Positions 7,064 to 15,590 are shown, counted from the first letter of the stretch. The stretch: 34,261 nucleotides of DNA from Flavobacteriales bacterium UBA958 (GCA_002293045.1 DBCM01000038.1:5167-39427), one strand, 5' to 3'. Program-made: numbers and translations. The notes: generated by a model not told the origin, from the sequence alone.

Positions 7064-9709
7064 ATGAAGAAAACAATATATCCATACATCAAGGCAGTAC
7101 TGTTATTATCTCCGGTTTTCTTGGTGTTTTGTTCAACCAACAAGGATGCCTTTTTGAACCGGACATACCATGGAATGACCGCGAAATACAACGGGTATTT
7201 CAATGCGAATGAGTTACTTACTATGGCAACCAATAGTTATGAGAAAAACCGTAAAGATGACTTTTATGGGTGGTTAAGTATTCAGCCGATTCCCAACGAA
7301 GAAGAATCTAAATCAATGTATTCAGCCATTGATACAGCCGTAGTTAAGTGCACTAAAGTCATACGAAACCATTCCATGCCCTCTGCGGATAGCCCTAAAG
7401 AGGCCGAATATAATCCGTGGATAGATGAAAATTGGCTCACCATTGGTAAAGCCTATTATTATCGCCGTGATTTTGAGAAAGCACTTAAAAACTTTCAATT
7501 TGTTAAACGATTTTTTCAAAAAGATCCATCGAAATATTTATCTGAGTTGTGGATTGCAAAAATTTATATTGAAGAGAATAGGTTAACAGAGGCACGTACA
7601 ATCTTGGATGAACTGCAAGAAGAGGCCTTACTGCAAAAAAAGAAATCGTTTTTTCAAAAATTTAGAAAAATAAAGGCAAAAGATAAAAATGCAGATGATT
7701 TCAAGCCAGAGATGAATGACGATATTCAATTTGAAATTTATAAAACAAGAGCAGACTTGTTTATGCGCAAAAAACAAGCGCAAGAAGCACTGTTCCCCTT
7801 AACCATGGCAGTGAGAACATGCAGAACAAAACGAGAAAAATCTAGGCTCTCTTTTATACTAGGCCAACTTTATTTGAGCAGTAATCGCGTTGATTCTGCG
7901 TTGATTTCTTTTAAACATGCAATTTCTCCTGCAGCGACATACGACGTTGCGTTCAATGCGAAGCTGACCTGTGCAGTATTGGGGACTACGGAACGAGATG
8001 TAAAGATGCTAGAACGCATGTTGAAGGATGAAAAAAACGCTGGATACAAAGACCAGATTTATTATGCTAAGGCTCAATTAGAAGTCTCCCGAGGGAATAC
8101 CTCTATGGCGAAGGTTTATTATACCAGAGCCGCATTTTATTCTACAAAAAATAAGCGGCAAAAAGCATTGGCTTACGAAAAACTTGGGGATTTAGCGTAT
8201 ACGGAAAAATCATATCTGTCAGCACAAAAATATTATGATTCGTGTGCGACGAACATGCCAGAAGAGTATCCAAACGGTGAGCTTATAAGATCAAAGGCCT
8301 CGAAATTGGCGAATTTAGTTTCGGCCATGGAAATCGCAATCCATGAAGATAGCGTGCAACGCATCGCGAAAATGGACAACAAATCGCAAACAGCATTTAT
8401 TAAAGAAGTAATTAAACAATTAAAAGAAGAAGCTCAGCAACGCAAAGAATTAGAAGCCGCGAAACTGCGTGCGCTGCAAGACCAAGCGCAAATGGGCTCA
8501 CAAACGGGTGCAGGAGCTAAATGGGTGTTCAATAATCCCAAATTAAAACAAGAAGGGTATGATGAGTTTAGAAAACAATGGGGAGACCGCATAAACGAGG
8601 ATGATTGGCGTCGGTCCACCAAATTTAGTATGGCCACCGACCCCTTGGTGGTTGATCCAACAGGCGATTCCATGGTAGTTGCGCAAACAACAAGCGCAAA
8701 GGATGACACCTTAGATGTGGAAACTATGAGAAATCGATTGCCGCTTAGTGACAGTGCCTACACAGCATCAGTGCTTCGTGAAATCGAAGCGCGTTACACC
8801 GCGGGCTCTTTATATAAGGATTTATTGGAAGAGCCTACGTTGGCCTCAGAACAATTCGAACGCATCTTATCTGAAGAAACTCGAAATGTAACAGATTTAT
8901 CAGCAGCATACCAATTGTATAAAATAAACGAGTCTTCTGGAAAAGAGAAGCCCTACAAAACCCATATTTTATTGCATTATCCCAAATCTGACGCAGCAAA
9001 TTACTTGTTAGATCCAGCGTTTTTTGAAAAGCTAAAAGAAAATAGAGTAAAAGCCGAAAAGGAGTACTTAATCGCACTTCACGAATATGAGATGCTTAAT
9101 TACCAGGGGGCATTTGACCTCACCGAAACGGTGGTTCAAACAGATAAATCAAACGCATATCGCGCTGAATACCTGCTGTTAAATGTGTTGGCTAAAGGAC
9201 AGCTGACCTCCGATAAAAGCTCATTGATTCCGAGGCTTAATAATATTATTGAAGAAAAACCCGGAACACCGCAAGCCATTCGGGCCAAAGAATTACTCAC
9301 CATCTTAGAAAAGGGGGTGTCCGTTTTTGAGCCATATGTTGCAAAATCTAATGGGATTTTTGTTTATAACGACTCAGTAACCCAATTCATTATGGTCTTG
9401 TTAGACGAAGAGGAGGATTTCGATGAGTTAAAAGCATCTGTTTCTGATTTTACCTCCAAATCATTTAAAAAAAATAAGTTGAAAGTAACCAGTGCACTAA
9501 GTACGAAAGAAACAAAAATGGTACTGGTAGCAGACTTTAAAAGTAGCGCATTGGCAATGGATTACCTCAATCTTTACAAGGCATCCATAGATATTTTAGG
9601 AGATTTCCAAAATAATAAAATCTTAATAATTAGTCAAGAAAATTTGAAAAAGTTGATTGAATCCGATAACTTTGAAGGATATAAGACATTTTACGATCTT
9701 AACTACTGA
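7064..9709 (+). CDS. porW: Type IX secretion / gliding lipoprotein PorW (SprE-like), TPR-rich
   Basis: This 881-residue protein begins with a hydrophobic leader ending in a cysteine at residue 23 (FLVFCSTNKDAFLNR), followed by the HGMTAKYNGYFNANE segment typical of the PorW/SprE family. At least the first half consists of tetratricopeptide-like helical repeats (for example WLTIGKAYYYRRDFEKALKNFQ). A helical linker and a C-terminal globular region follow. PorW is an outer-membrane or periplasmic lipoprotein needed for type IX secretion, and for gliding where that occurs. The lipobox is loose, with Phe before the Cys. Bactofilin follows four bases downstream, and atpZ after it, an arrangement known in Flavobacteriales. 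The CHU_C cargo and PorP/SprF protein elsewhere in the window are consistent with a working type IX system. Confidence 0.88.
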   Translation: MKKTIYPYIKAVLLLSPVFLVFCSTNKDAFLNRTYHGMTAKYNGYFNANELLTMATNSYEKNRKDDFYGWLSIQPIPNEEESKSMYSAIDTAVVKCTKVIRNHSMPSADSPKEAEYNPWIDENWLTIGKAYYYRRDFEKALKNFQFVKRFFQKDPSKYLSELWIAKIYIEENRLTEARTILDELQEEALLQKKKSFFQKFRKIKAKDKNADDFKPEMNDDIQFEIYKTRADLFMRKKQAQEALFPLTMAVRTCRTKREKSRLSFILGQLYLSSNRVDSALISFKHAISPAATYDVAFNAKLTCAVLGTTERDVKMLERMLKDEKNAGYKDQIYYAKAQLEVSRGNTSMAKVYYTRAAFYSTKNKRQKALAYEKLGDLAYTEKSYLSAQKYYDSCATNMPEEYPNGELIRSKASKLANLVSAMEIAIHEDSVQRIAKMDNKSQTAFIKEVIKQLKEEAQQRKELEAAKLRALQDQAQMGSQTGAGAKWVFNNPKLKQEGYDEFRKQWGDRINEDDWRRSTKFSMATDPLVVDPTGDSMVVAQTTSAKDDTLDVETMRNRLPLSDSAYTASVLREIEARYTAGSLYKDLLEEPTLASEQFERILSEETRNVTDLSAAYQLYKINESSGKEKPYKTHILLHYPKSDAANYLLDPAFFEKLKENRVKAEKEYLIALHEYEMLNYQGAFDLTETVVQTDKSNAYRAEYLLLNVLAKGQLTSDKSSLIPRLNNIIEEKPGTPQAIRAKELLTILEKGVSVFEPYVAKSNGIFVYNDSVTQFIMVLLDEEEDFDELKASVSDFTSKSFKKNKLKVTSALSTKETKMVLVADFKSSALAMDYLNLYKASIDILGDFQNNKILIISQENLKKLIESDNFEGYKTFYDLNY
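9644..9674 (+). promoter_or_regulatory. Internal promoter within the end of porW
   Basis: TTG (9644-9646) and TAACTTTG (9667-9674) are spaced by exactly 20 bases inside the porW coding sequence. They lie 40 bases upstream of the bactofilin ATG at 9714. The spacing matches that at yihA and yebC. It would let bactofilin and atpZ be expressed independently of porW. The match could be chance within coding sequence. Confidence 0.45.
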
Positions 9710-9713
9710 TTCA

Positions 9714-10124
9714 ATGTTAAAAAGAAAAGACTTTTTTAATAGCACTTCCCAGTATGAGGAGAGCACCGAAACGAATAGAATTGTTGCTGGAACCGAATTA
9801 ACCGGGGATGTCGTTTCCGACTCTAATTTTATGTTAGAAGGGGAGATGCATGGAAACTTATCCTGTTCCGGAAAAGTAACGATAGGTTCTACAGGAAAAT
9901 TACGTGGAAACTTAGTCTGTGTGATTGCAGAGATCAATGGGACCGTTGATGGTGAAATCACAGTGGAAGGATTGTTAACCTTGAATGAAACCGCCCGAAT
10001 TAACGGAGACATTCAAACGACTAAATTAATCATCCAAGAAGGAGCGACTTTTGAGGGATCTTGTGTAATGAAATCACCTTCGGCCCACACCATATTTACG
10101 GCGGACGTATCGCTAGATGACTAA
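9714..10124 (+). CDS. Bactofilin (polymer-forming cytoskeletal protein)
   Basis: The 136-residue product has a short variable N-terminus and then a run of right-handed beta-helix turns with the periodic pattern of bactofilins: GTELTGDVVSDSNFMLEGEMHG, then SGKVTIGSTGKLRGNL, INGTVDGEI and ARINGDIQTTKL. Bactofilins polymerise without nucleotide into cytoplasmic filaments or membrane-attached scaffolds for cell shape, division or surface structures. ATG 9714 is preferred: it gives MLKRKDFFN and lies four bases after the porW stop. An upstream in-frame start would overlap porW by over 50 bases and add unlikely sequence. The stop overlaps atpZ by eight bases, so the two are coupled. Confidence 0.9.
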   Translation: MLKRKDFFNSTSQYEESTETNRIVAGTELTGDVVSDSNFMLEGEMHGNLSCSGKVTIGSTGKLRGNLVCVIAEINGTVDGEITVEGLLTLNETARINGDIQTTKLIIQEGATFEGSCVMKSPSAHTIFTADVSLDD

Positions 10125-10338
10125 TCCAGACCCTTCAAATACACCAAATAAATTCATGCAATATTCTTCGTTAGGCTTTCAAATGATTGCCTTTATGGGG
10201 ATTTTTGGATACCTCGGATATCGCGGAGATGCGTATTTTGAATTTAAAACACCTTATCTGTTAATGACCGGATTATTGTTTGGAGTAATTGGCTCTATGG
10301 TCTACATCATCCGCACCCTAAACCGCTTAAATCCATAG
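10117..10338 (+). CDS. AtpZ-like F0F1 ATP synthase accessory membrane protein
   Basis: This 73-residue protein has two predicted membrane helices. The first includes SSLGFQMIAFMGIFGYLGYRGD and the second LLMTGLLFGVIGSMVYIIRTL; a short charged loop joins them. Size, the S-G-QM-AF-G-G start of the first helix and the G-x-G-x-x-x-x-Y pattern of the second fit the AtpZ/AtpI-like family, which usually sits at the head of F0F1 ATP synthase operons and has been proposed to help assembly or magnesium handling. The gene overlaps bactofilin by eight bases. In related Flavobacteriales the atp genes usually follow, but here they do not. Confidence 0.8.
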   Translation: MTNPDPSNTPNKFMQYSSLGFQMIAFMGIFGYLGYRGDAYFEFKTPYLLMTGLLFGVIGSMVYIIRTLNRLNP

Positions 10339-10339
10339 C

Positions 10340-10690
10340 ATGTATTTTGTAATGGGGTATGTGTGGGTTTTCAGCGTATCAAGTATACTCGCATTGATTG
10401 GAAGGGAAGAAGTTAAAACGGTACTAACCCTAAATCTGCTGTTGCAATCTTTTTATCTCATTAGTTTTCTGCGCGTGTTTACGCGAAAAAAACGTGAAAT
10501 AATTATCCCGGCGCTTTCACTAGTTACGCTACAGGTATTTACTTTTTTAACCGCTCTTTTTGTTTTTATGGCAAGAAATTGGTCCGTGAAACCTGTACTT
10601 TGGGCGCTTGTGGTGTTCTTCATTACGCTGTTTATCCAAATTCTTGAACAAAGCCGTTACTTAAAACGATTGGATAAACCTCAGCAGTAA
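10340..10690 (+). CDS. Small four-helix membrane protein (AtpI-like position)
   Basis: The 116-residue product has about four hydrophobic segments with short charged loops (GREEVK; TRKKRE) and a basic C-terminal tail. I do not recognise a named domain. It begins one base after the atpZ stop, so it is almost certainly translated from the same message. This position in Bacteroidota is usually filled by an uncharacterised membrane protein between atpZ and atpB, so a role linked to ATP synthase assembly is possible but only inferred. A second in-frame ATG five codons in is an alternative start. Its 3' end overlaps the convergent peptidase gene by 30 bases. Confidence 0.72.
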   Translation: MYFVMGYVWVFSVSSILALIGREEVKTVLTLNLLLQSFYLISFLRVFTRKKREIIIPALSLVTLQVFTFLTALFVFMARNWSVKPVLWALVVFFITLFIQILEQSRYLKRLDKPQQ

Positions 10691-11920
10691 ATAATGCAAT
10701 TGGTCAAATCGATCAAAGCTTAACGCGGATGCCTTATCGTGTATGTCGTGGTAGTTTTTATTTGGGCCCATCGTATAAATAAAAATGGCAGGTATTCCCG
10801 CCTCCGAAAATGGATAATGGTCAGAGTTAGCCGCTTTCCCCCTCGCTTTAATCACTGGTACTGATTGCGTATGCTCATTTAAATCAAGAAGCCGTTGGAA
10901 CAGCGCTTTGTGAATGGCTCCATTGACTACCGTAATCCCTTCTTCTCCGCTACCCATGATGTCTAAATTTAGCACACAGGAAATTTGTTCCGAACCCAAG
11001 ATGTGTTGATTGACAAAAAACTGCGAGCCCTCAAGTCCAATTTCTTCGCCCGCAAAAGCAATGAACAAGACATGGTGGTTTTGCAGGGGTTGTTGTTTTA
11101 TTTCTTTTGCTAAGCTTAGCAACATGGCTACACCACTGGCATTGTCGTTCGCTCCAGGAAAGTAGGTGTTCTTTCCCATTCGACCCAGGTGATCGTAATG
11201 AGCGCTAACAATAATAAAGCTGTCGCTTGGCTGTTTCGATGCTACAAGCCCAAGGATGTTTGAAACCTCATAGTTTTCTATTAACTCAGCCTCCAGCTTG
11301 ATTTTAATTGATTTGGGAAGCACGCGTTCAGAGGTGTCGAATACCTGTATGTACGGAGCTTTAAATTGTTCAGGGGAAACACTCCATGTAAGTTTGTCGC
11401 GCGTGAATTCAACAACCGGGAATTCCACCCGAGCTAATTTTTCCAATTTAGATCGCACCATGCGTAGGGTGTCTCTCGAAATCTGTTTAGGTTGAATAAA
11501 TGCAATTGCCTGCTTTTGAGTTGCCGAATGAAACGGAAGAGATAGAATTTCAGCGGCACTCATTCCGATGAAAGAAAGTTTTCCATGATATGAGGCACTA
11601 CTGGGATGTATCAAATAGTCAATTCCGGGGGCTTTTTTATGTCCGCGTATTTTGATTTTACACGCTCCAGGAAACCGATTTACGTTGACATAAAAGGATT
11701 GTTTTGTATATCCATTCAACGGAGCTAAGCCAATCCGTTCAAATTCTTGGAGCAGATAATTTCCAGCGTTATTGCACCCGTCATTCACATACCCCCGACC
11801 TTCCATGAGGGGTGAACATAATACCTCCGTAACGCTTTTTGCATCCGAGGTTAAATTGCGTTGACTCCAAGAAGAAAGCACTGAACAATAAACCCCAAAA
11901 AGCAACACGAATTTAAGCAT
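10661..11920 (-). CDS. Secreted M28-family zinc aminopeptidase-like protein
   Basis: This 419-residue protein has a signal peptide (LKFVLLFGVYCSVLSSWSQ), a variable inset region and a C-terminal M28 peptidase domain. The metal ligands of the two-zinc site are all visible: His in SAHYDHLG (about 241), Asp in GANDNASG (bridging), Glu-Glu in FAGEEIGLEG (general base and ligand), Asp in LNLDIMG, and His in YHDIHDKA. It is expected to be exported to the periplasm or outside and to release N-terminal residues from peptides; substrate preference is unknown. It is the second gene of a two-gene minus-strand operon, its ATG overlapping the stop of the upstream gene by eight bases. The 3' end overlaps the neighbouring plus-strand gene by 30 bases. 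Confidence 0.9.
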   Translation of the reverse strand: MLKFVLLFGVYCSVLSSWSQRNLTSDAKSVTEVLCSPLMEGRGYVNDGCNNAGNYLLQEFERIGLAPLNGYTKQSFYVNVNRFPGACKIKIRGHKKAPGIDYLIHPSSASYHGKLSFIGMSAAEILSLPFHSATQKQAIAFIQPKQISRDTLRMVRSKLEKLARVEFPVVEFTRDKLTWSVSPEQFKAPYIQVFDTSERVLPKSIKIKLEAELIENYEVSNILGLVASKQPSDSFIIVSAHYDHLGRMGKNTYFPGANDNASGVAMLLSLAKEIKQQPLQNHHVLFIAFAGEEIGLEGSQFFVNQHILGSEQISCVLNLDIMGSGEEGITVVNGAIHKALFQRLLDLNEHTQSVPVIKARGKAANSDHYPFSEAGIPAIFIYTMGPNKNYHDIHDKASALSFDRFDQLHYLLLRFIQSF

Positions 11921-12644
11921 ACTTGGCTACCACTTTTTCGATGAATTTTTTTAGTGCATCCTCATTGGCTGTAGCCCATTCGTTGGTTACCGATAAATAG
12001 TTCAGGGTGGGCATTAATTCTTGAATGCTTGTATGCGTGTCTATTTGTTTTACGGCAGATCCGAAGGAATCGCTTGAACCTTTAAAGAGTTCCTGGATGA
12101 AGGTGATTTTTTCTTTTAACGAGTAGTTGCCGTTAAACTTATCGATTTTCTCGTGCTTCCCATGTGACATGGAAACCAGGTGTGTTAAATCCATGGAAGC
12201 CGCGGGCTCCATCGGGATTGTTTTTTGTACTGCTTGGCTCTCCGGAATCCATAGAACCTCTTCTTCCGTTATTTTCGCTGTAGGCTCTAGAGGTGATTCA
12301 GATAAATCAACCGCTTCCGTGACTGTTTCTTCCTCTTCGATGGGCATTGGGGTTTCTGTTGCTTGCTCCTCTGATTCTAACGGTTCAACTAATTCTTGTA
12401 CGGGTGTTTCATGAACCTCGGAATCTAAGGACGTGGGTTCGCTAACTCCAGCAAGGTCGAATTCAGGAAATTCATCGGTCACCGGCTTAAAAAGACCCGC
12501 TTCATAAGCTTTGTAACGCAGAATGTATAGGTTCTCAAGTAATTCCTGAGCGGTACCAATCGCCCGATCTATTGATTTTGCATCTCCTGCTCCTGATGTG
12601 AATTCATTGATTTCCTCAAGTAATCTTTTCCCGATCGATTCCAT
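11913..12644 (-). CDS. Hypothetical protein with acidic Pro/Glu-rich linker
   Basis: This 243-residue cytoplasmic-looking protein has three parts. The N-terminal helical region (1-55) includes AQELLENLYILRYKAYEAG. A linker (about 58-150) is very rich in Glu, Pro, Thr and Ser and probably disordered. The C-terminal helical domain (about 160-243) has KEKITFIQELFKGSSDSFGSAV, resembling a C-terminal domain often seen in uncharacterised Bacteroidota proteins. No catalytic motif or signal peptide was seen. Its stop overlaps the M28 peptidase start by eight bases, so the pair is coupled; the functional link is unknown. A promoter-like box lies 29 bases upstream of its ATG on the minus strand. Confidence 0.8.
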   Translation of the reverse strand: MESIGKRLLEEINEFTSGAGDAKSIDRAIGTAQELLENLYILRYKAYEAGLFKPVTDEFPEFDLAGVSEPTSLDSEVHETPVQELVEPLESEEQATETPMPIEEEETVTEAVDLSESPLEPTAKITEEEVLWIPESQAVQKTIPMEPAASMDLTHLVSMSHGKHEKIDKFNGNYSLKEKITFIQELFKGSSDSFGSAVKQIDTHTSIQELMPTLNYLSVTNEWATANEDALKKFIEKVVAKYA

Positions 12645-12669
12645 ATTATTAACAATTTAAATAAGTGTG

Positions 12670-12740
12670 TGAACAAATTTACTTGCTTATCTCATTGCTA
12701 ATCACCCCAAACTAAGTTTTAATTCAATTAAATTTGTTCA
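12670..12740. promoter_or_regulatory. Divergent promoter region with 12-base perfect inverted repeat
   Basis: TGAACAAATTTA (12670-12681) and TAAATTTGTTCA (12729-12740) are perfect reverse complements 47 bases apart. Each contains a TAnnTTTG-type -7 box: the left one points towards the minus-strand operon (ATG at 12644) and the right one towards tdk (ATG at 12754). The -33 partners are poor at normal spacing. The symmetry suggests coordinated control of both directions, for example by one dimeric protein, but no regulator is identified. Confidence 0.5.
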
Positions 12741-12753
12741 AAACAATACAGCT

Positions 12754-13329
12754 ATGTTTCTAGAGCAATTTCCAACAGAACATAAAACCAACGGATGGGT
12801 TGAAGTGATTTGCGGTTCTATGTTTTCCGGTAAAACGGAAGAGTTAATTCGCCGCGTGAAAAGAACACAGTTTGCCAATCAGAAAATGATTTTATTTAAA
12901 CCGGAAATTGATAAGCGCTACAGCGAAGAGGATGTGGTAAGCCATCAAGGAACAGCTGCCCCAGCAGTGATGGTCGCTTCATCTTCCGAAATTTTAGGAA
13001 TTGTTACTGATGAGCGCATCGTAGCCATTGATGAAGCGCAGTTTTTTGATGAAGGAATAGTGGAGGTTTGCTCGGTCCTTGCCAATCGAGGAATCCGAGT
13101 AATCTGTGCCGGTTTGGATATGGATTATTTAGGAAACCCATTCGGTCCAATGCCTGCCTTGCTTGCAATTGCAGAATACGTTACAAAAGTTCATGCCATT
13201 TGTGTTTCTTGCGGAAACTTAGCGCAGTTTTCATACCGATTTTCCGAGGAATCCGGTCAGGTTTTAGTAGGTGCGGTAGAGCGCTACAAACCCCTATGTC
13301 GCTCGTGTTTTAATCTCGTGGCACATTGA
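12754..13329 (+). CDS. tdk: Thymidine kinase, type II
   Basis: The 191-residue enzyme phosphorylates thymidine to dTMP in the cytoplasmic salvage pathway. The Walker A loop is GSMFSGKTEE (residues 21-30), and the catalytic Glu lies in IDEAQFFD (about 93-100). The lasso segment GLDMDYLGNPFG and the zinc-binding cysteines CVSCG and CRSC mark the type II (TK1-like) family. Length is normal. A -7 box ends 17 bases before the ATG. Its TGA overlaps the TTG start of murF-alr by four bases (TTGA), so salvage and cell-wall genes are translationally coupled here. Confidence 0.96.
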   Translation: MFLEQFPTEHKTNGWVEVICGSMFSGKTEELIRRVKRTQFANQKMILFKPEIDKRYSEEDVVSHQGTAAPAVMVASSSEILGIVTDERIVAIDEAQFFDEGIVEVCSVLANRGIRVICAGLDMDYLGNPFGPMPALLAIAEYVTKVHAICVSCGNLAQFSYRFSEESGQVLVGAVERYKPLCRSCFNLVAH

Positions 13330-15590
13330 AATTAAATTGCCGGTCTACAGATTTTATTCAATGGATCCAACCTAAAAAAGTTCTTGGATCAACATCCCTT
13401 CCCATTGATTTTGTGAGCATCGATACGCGAAATTTAATCGGAGCGGAACACGGCTGTTTTATTGCATTAGCGGGGAGTTTTAGGTCGGGTTTGGAATTTG
13501 TTGAAGCGGCTTATCATCAAAATATACGGGTTTTTATCTTATCAGAGCCGCCGAGCATTCCACATGAAGATGCCGTTTATTTGATTGTGAATGACCCAAT
13601 AAAAGCCCTGCAAACCTTAGCGAGCGTTCATCGTTCAAGGGTTGATTTTCCCATCCTTGCTATTGCGGGTAAAAACGGCAAAACCACGGTCAAAGAATGG
13701 CTTTATGAACTCATCAAGTCTTCGTACCATGTGGTTCGTAGTCCGAAGAGTTACAATTCTCAAATTGGGGTTCCCCTCTCCTTACTGGAACTTTCAAGTG
13801 AGGCGACTGTTGGGATTTTTGAACTTGCTTTTTCCTCCCCACACGAATTAGAGATCCTCTTCGATTTAATAAACCCAAGCCATTTTTTAGTAACCAATTT
13901 CTTTCATGATGATGCAGCTGATGGCCCACTGAGGGATTTGTTACAGCGCGTACCTCATGCATATACCGGTGCGCCTTGTGCCTCATGTAGCTCGGAAGTA
14001 ATACTATTGAATGAGGAATTTGCTCGTCCTGAATTAGCGTATTTTGCTTTCAACGACCCCGTTTCGATAAACGCTGCTTCCATGGCGATTGGAATTTCCA
14101 AGCATTTGGGTGTTCCATCGGAACGCATACGCGAACACGTTGCAACCCTGCAGCGCTTAGCCTTACGCATGGAGTCATTTAACGGTAAAAATGGCACCCT
14201 TGTGCTGAATGATACGTATAATCTAGACCTTGATGCGTTTAAGTATTCTTTGGCCTATTGGTCCACCTTGGATCGTGCCAGGCCTCATGGCATTTACGTG
14301 GGTTTAGATACGGATTCATTGGACAAGAAGGGCGAGTTGGAAGCCCTCATTGAACCGTATCATCCAGATTTTTTAGCGATTGGCGCCCCTGCTGAATTAC
14401 CAACTAAGATTCCAGAAAACTCGGTTATCTTGCTCAAAGGTACCCGCAAAGCAAATATGGAAAAATTTGCAGCGCTATTGCGAGAAAAACAACATCAAAC
14501 TACCCTTGAAATTAACCTAACGGCCCTAAGGAATAATGTAGTAACCTTTAAAAAGCTTCTCGACCCCAAGGTGAAATTACTGGCAATGGTTAAAGCCCAA
14601 TCCTATGGTTCCGGTTTAGAAAAATTAGCGGAGTTTTTGGAGGCGCAAGGCATCGATTATTTAGGGGTGGCTTATACTTCAGAAGGGGTGGCATTGAGAA
14701 AACATGGCATCAAAGCACCTATTTTAGTGCTAAATCCAGACCCTCACACCTATGCAGATTGTATTGCGTATGCCTTGGAACCTACAATTTTCACCTTTCA
14801 TCAAGCGGATTTATTCATACGAACGCTGATTGAACAGGACACAAGGCAATACCCCATCCATATTGAAGTTGATACAGGGATGCGAAGGTTAGGGTTTGAG
14901 CCTAGCGAGGTTAAAGCCGTGTTGGAATTATGCCAAGCACAGCCTGAAATTTATATTAAAGGTGTTTTTTCTCATTTTGTAGAATCGGATCAACGAGAAG
15001 ATCGGGAGTATAGCCTTTCCCAAATCAATCGGTTCAAAGAGGTTATAGCGGAGGTTAAACAGCAGGTTCCACATGAACTTTTATGCCACCTGGCGAACTC
15101 TGAAGGCATCGTGAATTATCCAGAAGCGCATTTCAACATGGTGCGTCTTGGATTGGGAATGTTTGGTCTTTCCAATTCCCGAGTAAAGGATCAATTACAA
15201 CCTGTGTTGGCGTGGAAAAGTGTAGTTTCACAGATTAAGCGGGTTAAAAAAGGGGAAAGTGTGAGTTATTCCCGAAGCTTTATTGCGGTTCAGGACATGA
15301 AAATTGCAATCATTCCTTTGGGGTATGGGGATGGGTATTCCCGCACCCTAAGCAATGGAGTCGGGGGATTGCGTATTCATGGAAAATGGTGTCCCATCGT
15401 GGGATTAGTCTGTATGGATATGATTATGGTAGATGTTTCAATGCACTCTGATTTGAAGGAAGGAGATGAGGTTGTGGTATTCGATGATATTGCATCTTTG
15501 GAAGCCCTCGCCCATCAAATGAATACAATCCCTTATGAGGTAATGACAGGAATATCAGAACGCGTACATCGGGTTTATTTTACTGAATAA
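13326..15590 (+). CDS. murF-alr: Bifunctional MurF ligase / alanine racemase fusion
   Basis: This 754-residue fusion combines an N-terminal UDP-MurNAc-tripeptide:D-Ala-D-Ala ligase (about 1-390) with a C-terminal alanine racemase (about 393-754), an arrangement usual in Bacteroidota. In the MurF half the nucleotide loop is AGKNGKTTVKEW (about 111-122), the family segment RSPKSYNSQIGVPLS follows, and NDTYNLD is present. The central TN..H region is altered (VTNFFHDD) and the usual downstream lysine-rich helix is not evident. In the racemase half the PLP lysine K423 lies in MVKAQSYGSG, the catalytic Tyr648 in VSYSRSF, and GLVCMDMIMVDVS is typical. Together the halves would make D-alanine and add D-Ala-D-Ala to peptidoglycan precursor. 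The start is TTG, overlapping tdk by four bases. Confidence 0.93.
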   Translation: MKLNCRSTDFIQWIQPKKVLGSTSLPIDFVSIDTRNLIGAEHGCFIALAGSFRSGLEFVEAAYHQNIRVFILSEPPSIPHEDAVYLIVNDPIKALQTLASVHRSRVDFPILAIAGKNGKTTVKEWLYELIKSSYHVVRSPKSYNSQIGVPLSLLELSSEATVGIFELAFSSPHELEILFDLINPSHFLVTNFFHDDAADGPLRDLLQRVPHAYTGAPCASCSSEVILLNEEFARPELAYFAFNDPVSINAASMAIGISKHLGVPSERIREHVATLQRLALRMESFNGKNGTLVLNDTYNLDLDAFKYSLAYWSTLDRARPHGIYVGLDTDSLDKKGELEALIEPYHPDFLAIGAPAELPTKIPENSVILLKGTRKANMEKFAALLREKQHQTTLEINLTALRNNVVTFKKLLDPKVKLLAMVKAQSYGSGLEKLAEFLEAQGIDYLGVAYTSEGVALRKHGIKAPILVLNPDPHTYADCIAYALEPTIFTFHQADLFIRTLIEQDTRQYPIHIEVDTGMRRLGFEPSEVKAVLELCQAQPEIYIKGVFSHFVESDQREDREYSLSQINRFKEVIAEVKQQVPHELLCHLANSEGIVNYPEAHFNMVRLGLGMFGLSNSRVKDQLQPVLAWKSVVSQIKRVKKGESVSYSRSFIAVQDMKIAIIPLGYGDGYSRTLSNGVGGLRIHGKWCPIVGLVCMDMIMVDVSMHSDLKEGDEVVVFDDIASLEALAHQMNTIPYEVMTGISERVHRVYFTE

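Noticed and set aside
9467..9474. A8 run in porW as a frameshift site
   Set aside because: Short A runs are common in Lys-rich coding sequence here and the frame is intact with family-like sequence on both sides.
9623..10012. A 129-codon minus-strand frame opposite bactofilin
   Set aside because: It mirrors the repetitive bactofilin codons; the plus-strand product is a clear family member.
5617..12740. GAACAA half-site shared by the yihA-region dyad and the tdk-region inverted repeat, suggesting one regulator
   Set aside because: The hexamer and the longer TTTGTTCAA also occur within coding sequence (for example in porW and near 10643), so sharing is not specific enough.
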